A stretch of 64,000 nt of DNA from Granulosicoccus sp964435305 (GTDB taxonomy: Bacteria; Pseudomonadota; Gammaproteobacteria; Granulosicoccales; Granulosicoccaceae): NCBI GenBank assembly GCA_964435305.1, contig CAYSZH010000002.1, positions 1 to 64,000 of the forward strand. Reading direction: 5' to 3'. Made by a program: the position numbers and the translations under genes. Positions within the stretch are counted from its first letter, which is position 1; every line of letters starts with the position of its first letter. The notes below the pieces were generated by a model that made no database searches, was not told the DNA's origin, and saw only the letters and a program-made list of their open reading frames with translations. Positions 9,501 to 17,674 of this stretch are shown in pieces.

Positions 9501-9692
9501 TCAAGACTGCGATTTTCGGAACGTACACCACCGCCTCGCATTTTCGATAACGAAGAAGAAATACTTAATTTCGTACGCACTACCAAAAACGCATTGGCCT
9601 TTATACCAGGCAGCGCTCCGCGCGAAGGTGTTAGAGTAATATCAAGTATTCCAGGGAACTTACCGCCGCTGAGACAAAACCAGTTTCGATAA
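9501..9692 (+). pseudogene. C-terminal remnant of a PstS-like periplasmic protein
   Basis: Frame 3, immediately after an in-frame TAG at 9498, encodes SRLRFSERTPPPRIF, DNEEEILNFVRTTKNALAFI and PGSAPREGVRVI before a TAA at 9690. This resembles the end of the small phosphate-binding-like (PstS-like) proteins whose genes normally precede the porin gene (compare the usual YWSR...F....PP...., AV..YV..TPGAIGYV pattern). Only about 63 codons survive and no start is present. Finding it downstream of the porin piece rather than upstream implies a rearrangement or nested deletions at a former pstS-like/porin locus. Confidence 0.65.
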
Positions 9693-9825
9693 GCAAAGAC
9701 AACTGGCACGATTTTACAATATTGTCACTACTCCAGTAAGCTGAACAGAGATACACGTTTTCGCGACGTTAACCGGTAGCGTCAACGAAAACGCTAATAC
9801 GTAAGTGCAACCAAAGGAAAGTCTA

Positions 9826-10464
9826 ATGAAAAGTGGATTGAAGCAACACAATCACATTGTAAGCTGGCTGTGTGCCAGTATTCTGGGACTGCTCGCCTGT
9901 ATTGCTCACACAACGGTGGTAGCGAATACCCAAGACGAGGCTATTGCAGCTTGTTTAGAGGCTGCTCGGCTAATTCAAGAAGATGATGATATCTCCGGGG
10001 CGCTCGAAGAAGCTAACTGGTGCGTCGCAGGCATCAAACAACTTAATCAAGAAAAAACCTTATCTCTACTCCCAGACGAAGTCGAAAATTTTGCTGGAGG
10101 AGAAATTGAAAACGAACAGATCATGGGCCTATCCGTTATCAAACGCGAGTACACCAGTGGCGATCAGTCATTGAATGTATCGATTACAACGTCAACTGGC
10201 GAAGCAGGTGGTCTGGGTGGTCTTGGCGCGCTGGCTCAGCTCGGTGCGATCTTTGGTGGCGCTGCCGCCTCTGCTGGCGGTAAACAGGTTCGTGTGCAAA
10301 AACGCACCGTAATGGCGTCAGACGAAGGTGACGGTGGTGCACTTAACGTTAAGTTAAAGAGTGGCGGTACCATGGCCGTTGAATCTGACAATATGGATTC
10401 TGAAGAACTCCTCGATTTTTTACGCGCATTCCCTCTCGCAGAGCTTGACGATTCTATGGGCTAA
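9826..10464 (+). CDS. Secreted protein of unknown function
   Basis: A 212-residue protein. ATG at 9826 has a strong ribosome site (AAAGGAAAG) and starts a signal peptide (SWLCASILGLLACIAHTTV, then VVANTQDE for cleavage). Residues ~35-85 are helical and acidic with two Cys. A Gly/Ala-rich hydrophobic stretch (GGLGGLGALAQLGAIFGGAA) follows at about 120-150, and the C-terminal end is beta-like and acidic. I do not recognise the family. The glycine-rich segment might insert in membranes or mediate self-association; this is inference. A hairpin at 10480 ends the unit. Confidence 0.7.
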   Translation: MKSGLKQHNHIVSWLCASILGLLACIAHTTVVANTQDEAIAACLEAARLIQEDDDISGALEEANWCVAGIKQLNQEKTLSLLPDEVENFAGGEIENEQIMGLSVIKREYTSGDQSLNVSITTSTGEAGGLGGLGALAQLGAIFGGAAASAGGKQVRVQKRTVMASDEGDGGALNVKLKSGGTMAVESDNMDSEELLDFLRAFPLAELDDSMG

Positions 10465-10479
10465 TACCTATTCAACAAT

Positions 10480-10500
10480 CGCCCCCTGGCTTAGGGGGCG
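10480..10500 (+). terminator. GC-rich hairpin after the secreted-protein gene
   Basis: Perfect 7-bp stem CGCCCCC/GGGGGCG with a 7-base loop, 15 bases after the stop at 10464. No T-run follows, so it may be a Rho-assisted or mRNA-stabilising hairpin rather than a classic intrinsic terminator. Confidence 0.55.
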
Positions 10501-10503
10501 CAG

Positions 10504-10509
10504 TATAAT
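10504..10509 (+). promoter_or_regulatory. Possible -10 box for yghU
   Basis: A perfect TATAAT sits 32 bases upstream of the yghU start and directly after the hairpin. No good -35 hexamer lies at 17 bases' spacing (the hairpin stem is there), so the assignment is tentative. Confidence 0.3.
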
Positions 10510-10541
10510 CTGGGGGTCTTTGAATCAAAGAGGAACAGGCA

Positions 10542-11411
10542 ATGCAGGAATTATCAGATTACACACCACCAGATGTATGGAAGTGGGATGATGAAAGCGG
10601 TGGTGAGTGGGCCAAAATCAATCGCCCTATCTCTGGGGCAACACATGAAAAGCCATTGCCGGAGGGTAAGCATGATTTGCAGCTTTATTCGCTAGCTACA
10701 CCTAATGGCGTTAAAGTCACGGTTCTTCTCGAAGAACTATTGGAATTGGGAATCAGCGGCGCAGAATACGATGCCTGGCTTATCAAAATTGGCGACGGTG
10801 ATCAATTTGGTAGTGGGTTTGTCGATGTCAATCCAAATTCAAAAATTCCAGCCTTGGTAGATCGATCCACAGCTGAACCAACACATGTATTCGAATCGGG
10901 TTCCATTCTGCTGTATTTGGCAGAAAAATTTGATGCGTTTTTGCCAAAAGAACCCAGAGCCAGAACAAACGCCCTATCTTGGCTGTTCTGGCAAATGGGC
11001 AGCGCCCCTTATCTTGGGGGTGGCTTTGGACATTTTTATGCTTATGCACCCATAAAGATCGAGTACTGCATAGATCGATTTACTATGGAGGTCAAACGAC
11101 AGCTTGATGTATTGGACAAGCACCTTGCTAACAATGAGTATATGAGCGGAGAAGAATACAGCATCGCCGATATCGCTATTTGGCCTTGGTATGGCGCAGT
11201 TGTGCTCAATAGAGTTTATGAAGCTGCTGCGTTTCTGGAGGCAGACACCTATACACACGTAAACCGCTGGGCCAATCAAATCGATAAACGGCCTGCTGTA
11301 AAACGCGGTCGTATGGTTAACAAAAGCTTTGGCGAACTGCACGAACAACTACATGAGCGCCATGATGCCAGCGATTTCAAATTACGCACCCAAGACAAGC
11401 TTCAATCTTAG
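10542..11411 (+). CDS. yghU: YghU-type glutathione S-transferase / disulfide reductase
   Basis: A 289-residue protein closely resembling E. coli YghU. The long N-terminal arm has YTPPDVWKWD, INRPISGATHEKPLPEGKH and LQLYSLATPNGVKVTVLLEE, and the thioredoxin-like domain follows with VDVNPNSKIPALVDR and VFESGSILLYLAEKF (glutathione-binding ES). The C-terminal helical domain carries YSIADIAIWPWYGAVV (N-capping motif). YghU binds two glutathiones and has disulfide-bond reductase activity. The start has the site AAGAGGAA. It appears monocistronic, with a hairpin before and after. Confidence 0.93.
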   Translation: MQELSDYTPPDVWKWDDESGGEWAKINRPISGATHEKPLPEGKHDLQLYSLATPNGVKVTVLLEELLELGISGAEYDAWLIKIGDGDQFGSGFVDVNPNSKIPALVDRSTAEPTHVFESGSILLYLAEKFDAFLPKEPRARTNALSWLFWQMGSAPYLGGGFGHFYAYAPIKIEYCIDRFTMEVKRQLDVLDKHLANNEYMSGEEYSIADIAIWPWYGAVVLNRVYEAAAFLEADTYTHVNRWANQIDKRPAVKRGRMVNKSFGELHEQLHERHDASDFKLRTQDKLQS

Positions 11412-11429
11412 ACTGCCCAAATGAACGAA

Positions 11430-11460
11430 ATCATCGCCAAGTGTCTCGCTTGGCGATGAT
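11430..11460 (+). terminator. Long hairpin after yghU
   Basis: A 12-bp perfect stem (ATCATCGCCAAG / CTTGGCGATGAT) with a 7-base loop begins 18 bases after the yghU stop. It is followed by gctctgatct with no T-run. Probable transcription terminator or 3'-end stabiliser. Confidence 0.6.
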
Positions 11461-11657
11461 GCTCTGATCTTGACCTCTGAAAAGGCTACGCCCTGCATAA
11501 AGTAAGCGAACTGGCCTTGATCTCGTGCCCTCCCCCAACATAGTTTGAGCACAATCATGGCTCATATCCTGCTTTAACAAGAGGTTCTTATACCAATACA
11601 AGCAATCTAGTCAGCCCGGTTAAGCGTCTCATGCCTCAATATTTCTCCACCGAGCCA

Positions 11658-12905
11658 ATGAAGACCAGTAACAACACCTATGCACGCCTGTTGTTCGTGT
11701 TGCTAACACTGCTATCTGCTTCATTTACAGACGTTGCCACAGCATCCAATGCTGAATGCGGCTTAAGCGAATTCACAGCACTTACACATCAATTTGATTC
11801 CGGCGCACAATGGTCGTTTTGTTGGAAAATCGACAATCTGCGCGGCTTGGAAATAGCGAATGTATATTACGGCGCACCAAACGAGTCACCCAGGCAGTTG
11901 TTAGATTCAGCCAGCATTGCACAAATATTATTTAAGTATGATGCTGATAGAAAAGCCACTGCAATAATCGGGGAATCCGGCTTGGGCGATATGCACGTTG
12001 CTGCTGATAGGCAACAGTGCACTCACGGGCAGATACGCCAATCACTGAACCAAGGCAGTATTTGCACATCTGTACAGGATATCAACACTCTTACGCGTGT
12101 AAGACGTTCTGCGTCTTTACGCCGTCATCAGCTAAGCATTCACGCATGGTCACAATTCGGCAATCATTTCTATAAGCAGCAATGGCAGTTTAGCGAAGAT
12201 GGCGAGCTCACACCCAGCATGCACATGGCCGGTACCATCAGCCGCTTTACATCGGATGCTCGCTATGGCGTTGAAGTGCACAAGCCAGGCGACGCACTAC
12301 AACAGGCCTTAACTACAAATGACAAACTATTTGCGGCGAGTGCCAGCATACTCACAACGTGGCGGTTGACGTTCGCCATTGCTGGAACAGCGCACAACGA
12401 TATCATCGAAGAATTCAATTTCATTGAAGATGGTACATCACCGAATAAGCGCTCACTCGAAAAAACAAAACTCCATACCGAACAGTTTCGACGAGTAAAC
12501 CGCAGGCAGTTTAGAGCCTGGCATATTCGAGACAGCACAATTTCAGCAGGCCCAGCAGGCACAACCAAAGTGGGTTATTACCTTGACCCACAAAGTTCGG
12601 GGCACAGCTATATTGCCCCCGATAACCGCTGGGCTGAGTATGCTTTGGCAATTACAAATGCCAAAGCCTGCGAGCAACTTGCATCCAACAATCAATACAC
12701 AGAAGGCGATTGCAGCCATAGCCTTTCAGGCTATGTGAACAGCGAGTCGCTTGTTGAGCAACCCACCGCGCTTTGGTTTAGTATCGCACGCCATTTTTTG
12801 CCAAGCCGCGAAGATTATCCAGCAATAGTTCCAATTGAATCTGCCTTTAAGATACAACCGTTTGACTGGTCGGCCCAAACACCGTTCTCGGCGCAGATCA
12901 GATAA
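11658..12905 (+). CDS. Degenerate copper-amine-oxidase-like secreted protein (first of pair)
   Basis: A 415-residue exported protein; the signal peptide is MKTSNNTYARLLFVLLTLL with cleavage after ATA. It aligns along its length with the next gene and with the catalytic domain of copper amine oxidases: GAQWSFCWKIDNLRGL, DSASIAQILFKYD, an SQFGNHFYKQQWQF segment at the cofactor site, WRLTFAIAG where copper ligands should sit, and RHFLPSREDYPAI near the C-terminus. The cofactor tyrosine position is His (GNH) and the HxH copper pair is replaced (ASI), leaving only the distal His. It should not be an active amine oxidase. An earlier ATG at 11631 exists. It overlaps the next gene by one base (TAATG), so the two are coupled. 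Confidence 0.7.
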   Translation: MKTSNNTYARLLFVLLTLLSASFTDVATASNAECGLSEFTALTHQFDSGAQWSFCWKIDNLRGLEIANVYYGAPNESPRQLLDSASIAQILFKYDADRKATAIIGESGLGDMHVAADRQQCTHGQIRQSLNQGSICTSVQDINTLTRVRRSASLRRHQLSIHAWSQFGNHFYKQQWQFSEDGELTPSMHMAGTISRFTSDARYGVEVHKPGDALQQALTTNDKLFAASASILTTWRLTFAIAGTAHNDIIEEFNFIEDGTSPNKRSLEKTKLHTEQFRRVNRRQFRAWHIRDSTISAGPAGTTKVGYYLDPQSSGHSYIAPDNRWAEYALAITNAKACEQLASNNQYTEGDCSHSLSGYVNSESLVEQPTALWFSIARHFLPSREDYPAIVPIESAFKIQPFDWSAQTPFSAQIR

Positions 12906-14278
12906 TGGCGATGCGAACAGGCATTGTGCTGCTGTATCTCTTATATAGCTGGATGCCCAACCCCGCGCTGGCACGCGATGAATGCGATAACGAGCAGCAT
13001 ATACAGGCAGAATTCGGCAATGGAGCAGCCTGGTCACTTTGCTGGAATTCACGGACACGGGAGAATCTGGTGTTATCCCACGTGCGGTATCAGCCCCCCG
13101 GCCAAGTGTTTCTATCCGTGTTTAATAGCTTAAGCTTGTCCCAGTTACATGTCAGCTATGACGACGACGACATTACATACAATGATGTCACTCAATTTGG
13201 TTTGGGCGCACATCATGTCGGTACACTCACAAAGAATGACTGTCCCGACGGCGAGCTTATTGATGTTAACGGCAGCCCTGGCCTTTGCACACGCATTAGC
13301 GAGAAAGATGAAGCCTATCAAACAGCGCAGGGTTCCCGGCAAGCACAGGCATTAAGTCTCTTTTCGGTATCACATGTAGGCTCATATGCCTACCTCATTA
13401 CTTGGACATTCTATTCGGATGGTTCTGTGCAACCAAGCATTGGAGCTGCAGGCGCCTTGCAGCGAAGCTCCGATCATACGCATTCACCACACGGCCGGGA
13501 GTTGGAAGGCTCACCAGAAAAATCATGGCTATCGCACACACACAATTATTACTGGCGCATGGACTTTGATCTTGGAGATAACAATCTTGATGATCGATTT
13601 AGTGAAATTGATCTTGTCCCGGACGCACTCGGTCGTCGATCCAGGGTCACTCGCACCTTTAGCAACGAAGCCGCCCGCCTAATTGAACCCGATTATATGC
13701 GTTCGTGGATGATCAGCAGTGGTAACGAGCCGATCACAACAGCTCCTGGATATAGCATCGAGCCACTGCATTATGGCCATAAGCTTGTCAGAGCGGAAAC
13801 AGAACCATTCACCGAGTACGACATGTTTGTTACGCGTCAGGCGGATTGCGAGCGTTTTGTCAGTGAAAACGAGAAATATTTCCCTGAATGCGGCAGCGAT
13901 ATACTCGAATTTGTAAATAATGAGCCTATCCACAATGAGGATATTGTGGTTTGGCACCGCATTTCATTCCACCATGTACCTCGCAATGAAGATCGCTTCA
14001 ATATGCACTCTCACTGGGATGGTTTTGTTATGCGGGCTCGCAACCTTAACCAGAGTACACCGGGGCATGATGGCGCGCAGGGTGATTACTTACTTGCCAA
14101 CAGCGCCAACAATTCGACCGAAATTAGGCTGTTGGAAGACCTGGGCGAACCCACGCCAGAATCCAGCGCCACCACCGGGCGGGCGGGCCTGTCAGCCATG
14201 CCGCTATCGCTGTTGCTGCTTATTCTTGTGGCGCGAGCACGCGGATTAATAAAAACCGTAAATCGTTGCTGGGCATAA
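12905..14278 (+). CDS. Copper-amine-oxidase-like secreted protein with altered cofactor site (second of pair)
   Basis: A 457-residue exported protein (signal peptide to about ALA-22). It has the catalytic-domain plan of copper amine oxidases: YNDVTQFGLG near 92 (possible catalytic Asp 94), NDCPDGELIDV near 111, GSPGLCTRI, SVSHVGSYAYLITWTFYSDG at 155-173, HTHNYYWRMDFDLG at 211-224, and HHVPRNEDRFNM at 356-367. Tyr161 lies at the TPQ position, 50 residues before the HTH copper ligands, and His356/357 fits the third ligand. However, the usual N-Y-D/E is S-Y-A, so cofactor formation is doubtful. The tail (GRAGLSAMPLSLLLLILVAR) resembles a GlyGly-CTERM-type sorting or anchor signal. Only the catalytic-domain length is present. 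Confidence 0.72.
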   Translation: MAMRTGIVLLYLLYSWMPNPALARDECDNEQHIQAEFGNGAAWSLCWNSRTRENLVLSHVRYQPPGQVFLSVFNSLSLSQLHVSYDDDDITYNDVTQFGLGAHHVGTLTKNDCPDGELIDVNGSPGLCTRISEKDEAYQTAQGSRQAQALSLFSVSHVGSYAYLITWTFYSDGSVQPSIGAAGALQRSSDHTHSPHGRELEGSPEKSWLSHTHNYYWRMDFDLGDNNLDDRFSEIDLVPDALGRRSRVTRTFSNEAARLIEPDYMRSWMISSGNEPITTAPGYSIEPLHYGHKLVRAETEPFTEYDMFVTRQADCERFVSENEKYFPECGSDILEFVNNEPIHNEDIVVWHRISFHHVPRNEDRFNMHSHWDGFVMRARNLNQSTPGHDGAQGDYLLANSANNSTEIRLLEDLGEPTPESSATTGRAGLSAMPLSLLLLILVARARGLIKTVNRCWA

Positions 14279-14430
14279 CCTCTTCAGATCGGCTCCATGG
14301 CACAAATCTAGCGTATTCAAGCTGCGATCTGGCCTGACTGGGGAGAGCGATATCGGCTGCGTACAGACTTAAGCGTATGCACGTTGCCAATTACATGGAT
14401 GCTCGTATAAAGCCTCTCACCCAGAATAAC

Positions 14431-14474
14431 GAACAAGGATAGTTTCAAGCTTTGCTTAACTACCTGCCTTGTTC
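14431..14474 (+). repeat. Inverted repeat in the leader of the SdrD-B-like gene
   Basis: GAACAAGG and CCTTGTTC form an 8-bp perfect inverted repeat with a 28-base spacer, 56 bases before the start at 14530. The spacer and the downstream sequence allow an alternative AGCTTTG/CAAAAGCT pairing. It could be a terminator of the preceding unit or a structured leader; neither is proven. Confidence 0.4.
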
Positions 14475-14529
14475 AAAAGCTGTGAAACAAGTTGTTGCCA
14501 GGATATATATTTACAACAGGACCAATTAC

Positions 14530-16851
14530 ATGAATCAACGATCGATACGTGGCTTACCCTTAGCGGTGACCGCTTTTTGCGCAATACTGTTTGCGTCCAC
14601 AACTTGGGCGTCTCTTGTTGACGACAACCTCCTGACCAGCTCGAGTACGACAACACCCTGGCAACTGTGTGACACAGACATCACTGGTGTTGATGTATCT
14701 GAACTCACAGAAAACAGTTGTGCTTACCGTGAAACCACAGCAAGCCCGGGCATTACGTATAAAATGACCTGTGGTGTAGTGACATTGAAATACGCCAGTA
14801 TTACCTTAGCGTATCTTGATGCCGAAGATAATACACTCGCCAGTCAAACAACCGATATAAATGGAAATGTATCGGGTGCTTATTCGGTGACCTTGGCAGC
14901 CCCTGCAGGAACAAGCACGGCTGCAGTAGGTATTTACGGAGAACACGGGTCAGGTTTTCAGGATTGCACCTTGTTCGATACCACCCCACCTCCAGAACCA
15001 ACCAAAGGGTCAATTTCCGGAGTTGCCTGGTTCGATAGTAACGCTAACAACACGATTGAAAATACTGAACGCTTTATCAGCAGCACACCTGTCGAACTGC
15101 AACTCAATGGCAATACCATTGCAAACAGTGAAACAGATGCACAAGGTCAATACTATTTCGGCAACCTGGATGTAGATCAGTGCTATACGCTGAATTTCAC
15201 TCCTGCTGATGCCACGCTGATGCTGGCAAGTATCGCTTTTGGTGTAGCGTCTCTTGATAACGATGCAGGCCCACTTGGAACGACAGGCGAAAATTGCCTT
15301 AGCGAAGCTACCCCTGATGTACAGAATGTTGATGCAGCATTTGTAGCGGTGCCCCCAGCGATACCACCAGCTGACTATGCGATTTGCGGTATGACCTGGG
15401 TAGATGCCAACGAAGACGGTACATTTAACACTGGCGACACGACGATCAGCCATATTCAAGTGCAATTAATGAATATCACAACAGATGCGCAAAGCACAAT
15501 AGAAAGCGATGCGAATGGCAACTTCGTCTTCAATGAACTAGCTGAAGGTGATTATAAACTCGTGTTCAGCAAGCCAGACGGTTATGAATTTACTCTAAAC
15601 AGCCAACAAGCCGCCAGCATGGCGAGCATTGCCAATGCTGATGGCGTAAGCGCCACATTCTCACTGCCTGCCGATGGCAATACATCAAGTGAATCAGCTT
15701 GCACACTGCAGTATGCAAATGCAGGCCTGGTTAAGCTGCCTGTTGCGCTCGACCCCACATTGGCAGAGGACGATTCAGCATCCAACATTGTGGGAATAGA
15801 TTTCGACTTAGACATTCTAATTAACGACGAGCCATGTGGTGACATGGTTGAAGAAGTTATCGTACTGGGCCATAACGTGCCTGGCAAGGTTGTCTTTGAC
15901 GCTAATGCTAACCGACTCCGTGTAACAGACACTACAGCGGCTGGACGCTTTACAGTTGAATACCTTGTACGTGGTATTTGCGGTTCATACGCCACGGCTG
16001 TTGTGACCATTGATCTTTCAGAGCCAGAGCCACCTATTGTTGCAAGCGCACCGGATGCACCAGTATGCCGTGTAGAAACAGGTGGACGTGCCAACAATGG
16101 TGGTGTTGATGTCTTCGTAGCCGAGCAGTTCGGGTTTGAGCCAGAGTACAATCTGTATGATCGAAATAAAGAACTGGTTGTGACGCTCTCATCAGATGAT
16201 GTTACGCATCGCGTATTACAAACACGACAAACCGTATTTTCAGCTCCGTTCTTCAACCTTTGGGAGATTGAATGGAACGGTAGAAACTATGGCTACGATC
16301 AAACATCGATTCATTACATGTCAGCCGTAGCAAACGGCGTTGAATCTGCACTGGCCGCTTGTGCGCGTGATCTTATTTCACCGATAGCACTCGATCTGAA
16401 TAACGATGGCCACATCAAGCGAATACGCGGTGAATTTAATATCGATATAACCGGTGACGGTTATCTTGAGAGCATCACTGAATGGTTTGGACCAGAAGAA
16501 TCGATTTTGATTGATGCCGGAGCAACAGGAGAAATATCAGGCGTACATTTATTTGGTAACAAGCCTGGCGTCTATGCCGATGGTTTCCATAAACTATCAA
16601 AGCTTGATTCCGACAAGGATGGAAAACTCTCAGGCACAGAGCTCGAATCATTAGCCATTTGGGTTGATACGAATAGCAATCACTCAGTTGACGATGGAGA
16701 AGTTACCACCCTGCGCTCTCATAACATCATGAGCATGCAGGTCAATCACTATAAGTTTCTCGCAAGAGCAACTCGCACTGATGGCAAGACCATCCTGATG
16801 GAAGATGTCTGGTTCCCATTGGCGCCTGTCGCTCAACTTCACGCGAAGTAA
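14530..16851 (+). CDS. Large secreted protein with SdrD-B-like and calcium-binding segments
   Basis: A 773-residue exported protein (signal MNQRSIRGLPLAVTAFCAIL, cleavage after TWA). Order: an N-terminal beta domain with Cys pairs (~30-150); an SdrD-B-like module (GSISGVAWFDSNANNTIENT ... QGQYYFGNLDVDQCYTL); a second (ICGMTWVDANEDGTFNTGD ... NGNFVFNELAEGDYKLVF); an Ig/cadherin-like module with DLDILINDEPCGDMVEEV; and a C-terminal region with EF-hand-like loops LDLNNDGHIKRI, DSDKDGKLSGTELE and DTNSNHSVDDGE. Such modules bind calcium and occur in surface adhesins. No LPXTG, TM or type I secretion repeat is seen, so anchoring is unknown. An in-frame ATG-like start at 14452 would precede the signal peptide and is rejected. 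Confidence 0.75.
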   Translation: MNQRSIRGLPLAVTAFCAILFASTTWASLVDDNLLTSSSTTTPWQLCDTDITGVDVSELTENSCAYRETTASPGITYKMTCGVVTLKYASITLAYLDAEDNTLASQTTDINGNVSGAYSVTLAAPAGTSTAAVGIYGEHGSGFQDCTLFDTTPPPEPTKGSISGVAWFDSNANNTIENTERFISSTPVELQLNGNTIANSETDAQGQYYFGNLDVDQCYTLNFTPADATLMLASIAFGVASLDNDAGPLGTTGENCLSEATPDVQNVDAAFVAVPPAIPPADYAICGMTWVDANEDGTFNTGDTTISHIQVQLMNITTDAQSTIESDANGNFVFNELAEGDYKLVFSKPDGYEFTLNSQQAASMASIANADGVSATFSLPADGNTSSESACTLQYANAGLVKLPVALDPTLAEDDSASNIVGIDFDLDILINDEPCGDMVEEVIVLGHNVPGKVVFDANANRLRVTDTTAAGRFTVEYLVRGICGSYATAVVTIDLSEPEPPIVASAPDAPVCRVETGGRANNGGVDVFVAEQFGFEPEYNLYDRNKELVVTLSSDDVTHRVLQTRQTVFSAPFFNLWEIEWNGRNYGYDQTSIHYMSAVANGVESALAACARDLISPIALDLNNDGHIKRIRGEFNIDITGDGYLESITEWFGPEESILIDAGATGEISGVHLFGNKPGVYADGFHKLSKLDSDKDGKLSGTELESLAIWVDTNSNHSVDDGEVTTLRSHNIMSMQVNHYKFLARATRTDGKTILMEDVWFPLAPVAQLHAK

Positions 16852-16868
16852 GCAAAAACTTTACAGCT

Positions 16869-16894
16869 CTGGTAGGGCATTAAGCTCCTACCAG
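16869..16894 (+). terminator. Hairpin between the SdrD-B-like and FKBP-like genes
   Basis: CTGGTAGG/CCTACCAG, a perfect 8-bp stem with a 10-base loop, lies 18 bases after the stop and 26 bases before the next start. No T-run. It may partly terminate transcription or set the ratio of the two products. Confidence 0.45.
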
Positions 16895-16919
16895 ACCACA
16901 AATTATAGAGATTGAAATT

Positions 16920-17441
16920 ATGAATACTTTTGTTAGAAAAAACGCAATTAGCACGCTGGCTGTTTTGTCATTAAGTGTTGCGGTCGTTGCCTGTGGCGGT
17001 AGCAGCAGTGGTGATTCAACAAACGTCACTGAAGCAGGCTCAGTCATCATCGACAACGACTTCCAATTTCCCACGGTGAACAATTCTGCACAAGGTGTTA
17101 GCGTGGACATTCCAGATGGCGCTGTTCCAGCATTTTCAGCTCGCCGAACGATTACCGCAGGCAGCGGCAATGCGATTGAATTTGGCGACCCAGTTGTCCT
17201 GAAATACGATATGTTCAGCTGGACCACAGGTGAGAAAGTGGAGTCCAGTGAAGACTTTGACGAAGCATTTACTGTTTTGGCGGGTGTTGCGGATGGCGGT
17301 GTACCTGAGTATCTTGCCAAGTCTCTGCTTGGCCGTAAAATCGGCGACACGATGGAAATTGTGTTTGAAGCAGGTATGGAAGACTTACCTGAATATCTCG
17401 ACAACTCCGATGCGTATGTATTGGTTATTGAGCTGATTTAA
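16920..17441 (+). CDS. FKBP-like lipoprotein
   Basis: A 173-residue predicted lipoprotein: MNTFVRKNAISTLAVLSLSV then VVACGGSSSG, with Cys22 in a lipobox-like context. The C-terminal ~100 residues follow the FKBP plan: GDPVVLKYDMFSWTTGEKVE, a central VLAGVADGGVPEYLAKSLL, GRKIGDTMEIVFEAGMEDL, and a final DAYVLVIELI strand. Several prolyl-isomerase active-site aromatics are not obvious, so it may be a binding domain without activity. The place directly after the SdrD-B-like gene suggests a periplasmic partner for folding or assembly of secreted neighbours (inference). A GC-rich hairpin at 17458 ends the unit. Confidence 0.65.
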   Translation: MNTFVRKNAISTLAVLSLSVAVVACGGSSSGDSTNVTEAGSVIIDNDFQFPTVNNSAQGVSVDIPDGAVPAFSARRTITAGSGNAIEFGDPVVLKYDMFSWTTGEKVESSEDFDEAFTVLAGVADGGVPEYLAKSLLGRKIGDTMEIVFEAGMEDLPEYLDNSDAYVLVIELI

Positions 17442-17457
17442 TATTGTTTGTCTATAA

Positions 17458-17484
17458 CATAGCCGCGCCCACGTCGCGGCTATG
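17458..17484 (+). terminator. GC-rich hairpin closing the secreted-protein block
   Basis: CATAGCCGCG/CGCGGCTATG forms a perfect 10-bp stem with a 7-base loop, 16 bases after the FKBP-like gene stop. No T-run follows. Likely terminator. Confidence 0.65.
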
Positions 17485-17674
17485 CTTGCTAGAACAACAG
17501 GCGCACTTGCCGGTTTAAAGTTGAACTATCTACGATTGAGCTGATTTTTTCCGAAGCTTCCTAGCAACTCTTGAGCAAACCACGCATTATCCCCTCTTAT
17601 TAAAAGTCTTAGTACTGCCATTCAATCCTAAGTCGGTTATCATCATCAGCGATAAACGATCCCAGAGAGCTTAA

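Noticed and set aside
8818..9639. Continuous 273-codon plus-strand ORF as an intact gene
   Set aside because: Homology to porins changes frame at about 8850, the barrel end is missing, and the last 45 codons are out of frame with a PstS-like remnant.
15010..16256. Two minus-strand ORFs of 151 and 224 codons opposite the SdrD-B-like gene
   Set aside because: The plus strand carries a signal peptide and recognisable modules; the minus frames have none.
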